A stretch of 5,913 bases of DNA from Pseudomonadota bacterium. GTDB taxonomy: Bacteria > Pseudomonadota > Alphaproteobacteria > Caulobacterales > Caulobacteraceae. The position numbers were made by a program, and so were the translations under genes. This document shows, in pieces, positions 4,875-5,913 of this stretch. Positions within the stretch are counted from its first letter, which is position 1, and each line of letters opens with the position of its first letter. The notes under the pieces are model-generated. The model worked only from the letters and a program-made list of their open reading frames with translations. It did not search any database and had not been told where the DNA came from. The DNA is taken from the NCBI GenBank assembly GCA_023416055.1, contig JAEZIH010000165.1:1-5913 (forward strand), written 5' to 3'.

Positions 4875-5913
4875 ATGACGACGCGAGCCAACGCGCCTGC
4901 CTACATGCCGGGGTTCGGCAACCACTTCTCGACCGAGGCCGTCGAAGGGGCGCTGCCGGAAGGGCGCAACTCGCCGCAGCGGCATGCGCTGGGGCTATAC
5001 GCCGAACAGCTGTCGGGGACGGCGTTCACGGCGCCGCGGAGCGAGAACCGGCGCAGCTGGCTGTACCGGCTGCGGCCCTCGGCGCAGCACCCGGCGTACA
5101 AGCCCTTCGCCCAAGGGCGGGTGCGGTCGGGACCGTTCACCGAGGCGCCGCCCAGCCCGAACCGGATGCGCTGGGATCCGCTGCCGATGCCGGCCGAACC
5201 GACCGACTGGGTCGAGGGCCTGGTCACCTACGGCGGCAACGGCGATCCCGAGGCGGGCGCCGGTACGGGCATCCACCTGTACGCCGCCAACCGCTCGATG
5301 ACGGACCGGGTCTTCTACTGCGCCGACGGGGAGCTGCTGATCGCCCCGCAGATGGGACAGCACATCTTTGTCACGGAGATGGGACGCATCGACGCCCGGC
5401 CCGGCGAGATCGTCGTCATCCCGCGGGGCGTGCGTTTCCGGGTCGAGTGCGAGGGCGAGATCCGCGGCTATGTCTGCGAGAACTATGGGGCCCTGTTCCG
5501 CCTGCCGGATCTGGGGCCGATCGGCTCGAACGGCCTGGCCAATCCGCGCGATTTCGAGAGCCCCGTCGCCTGGTACGAGGACGTGGATCGGCCGACGGAG
5601 TGCGTGCAGAAGTTCGGCGGCCGGCTGTGGACGACGACCTTCAACCACAGCCCGCTGGACGTGGTCGGCTGGCACGGGAACTACGCCCCGTACAAGTACG
5701 ACACCGCGAAGTTCAACACGATCGGGACGGTCAGCTACGACCACCCGGACCCGTCGATCTTCACCGTCCTGACCTCGCCCTCGGACACGCCGGGCACGGC
5801 CAACTGCGACTTCGTCATCTTCCCGCCGCGCTGGATGGTGGCCGAGGACACCTTCCGGCCGCCGTGGTTCCACCGCAACGTGATGAGCGAGTTCATGGGC
5901 CTGGTGTTCGGGG
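4875..5913 (+). CDS. hmgA: Homogentisate 1,2-dioxygenase (3' end outside window)
   Basis: This is the 5' 346 codons of an iron-dependent ring-cleaving dioxygenase of about 430 residues. It converts homogentisate to maleylacetoacetate in tyrosine and phenylalanine breakdown in the cytoplasm. Recognition is firm. The N-terminus carries MPGFGNHF (11-18), SPQR and [15 protein letters not shown] (41-55). The centre carries [12 protein letters not shown] (265-276) and [17 protein letters not shown] (288-304). The end shows PPRW and [11 protein letters not shown]. By alignment with the human enzyme, H290 matches catalytic H292, and H333 and E339 match iron ligands H335 and E341. The third ligand (human H371) lies beyond the window. 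ATG at 4875 has GGGAG (4860-4864) 10 bases before it and gives the family N-terminus. It follows the dehydrogenase pair after 74 bp and probably has its own promoter. No frameshift is seen in the part present. Confidence 0.97.
   Translation, partial: MTTRANAPAYMPGFGNHFSTEAVEGALPEGRNSPQRHALGLYAEQLSGTAFTAPRSENRRSWLYRLRPSAQHPAYKPFAQGRVRSGPFTEAPPSPNRMRWDPLPMPAEPTDWVEGLVTYGGNGDPEAGAGTGIHLYAANRSMTDRVFYCADGELLIAPQMGQHIFVTEMGRIDARPGEIVVIPRGVRFRVECEGEIRGYVCENYGALFRLPDLGPIGSNGLANPRDFESPVAWYEDVDRPTECVQKFGGRLWTTTFNHSPLDVVGWHGNYAPYKYDTAKFNTIGTVSYDHPDPSIFTVLTSPSDTPGTANCDFVIFPPRWMVAEDTFRPPWFHRNVMSEFMGLVFG

Noticed and set aside
4995..5873. A 292-codon minus-strand frame opposite hmgA
   Set aside because: Composition is Arg/Val/Asp/Gly-rich without motifs, while the plus strand encodes an unmistakable homogentisate dioxygenase with conserved metal ligands.

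Overview
The window is very GC-rich (roughly 70% by eye), densely coding DNA. It reads as a chromosomal segment of an alphaproteobacterium, most likely of the order Caulobacterales (Caulobacter/Brevundimonas/Phenylobacterium type). Three things support this: the codon usage and GC content, CTCCCC...GGGGAG hairpins between genes, and an exact match (GCTAAATC) to the Caulobacter housekeeping -10 consensus GCTANAWC just before the last gene. The taxonomic call is an inference; there is no rRNA or other marker gene.

Layout. (1) 1-419, plus strand: the 3' end of an M16 (insulinase/processing-peptidase type) zinc protease. (2) 426-459: a near-perfect 15-bp hairpin between convergent genes. (3) 2001-486, minus strand: a likely two-gene unit, transcribed first as an alpha/beta hydrolase of the arylformamidase-like group (1210-2001, GTG start) and then as a KDPG/4-hydroxy-2-oxoglutarate (KHG) aldolase family protein (486-1157). 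(4) 2006-2100: a divergent intergenic region filled by arrays of a 7-bp unit (CTTAGGG / CCTAAGN) in inverted orientation. (5) 2120-2374, plus strand: a stand-alone Lrp/AsnC effector-binding (RAM) domain protein with no DNA-binding domain. (6) 2393-2435: a double hairpin sharing its core with the element at 426-459. (7) 2494-4800, plus strand: two acyl-CoA dehydrogenase genes 3 bp apart. (8) 4844-4851: a candidate promoter element, followed by the 5' part (346 codons) of homogentisate 1,2-dioxygenase (hmgA, 4875 to the window edge).

How the genes may work together. The theme is catabolism of amino-acid, aromatic and acyl-CoA compounds. hmgA opens the ring of homogentisate in tyrosine/phenylalanine breakdown. 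The hydrolase resembles arylformamidases, and the aldolase family releases pyruvate (plus glyoxylate or glyceraldehyde-3-phosphate). The most interesting point is the acyl-CoA dehydrogenase pair. The first protein keeps the flavin/substrate motifs of the middle domain and a helix-G glutamate (E249), but lacks the C-terminal FAD-binding arginine and Gln-x-x-Gly-Gly motifs. The second has exactly the opposite set, with both known catalytic-glutamate positions replaced (G234, L356). They look like the two halves of an obligate heteromeric enzyme with composite active sites, as known for actinobacterial steroid side-chain dehydrogenases (ChsE4-ChsE5 type). The substrate cannot be read from this window.
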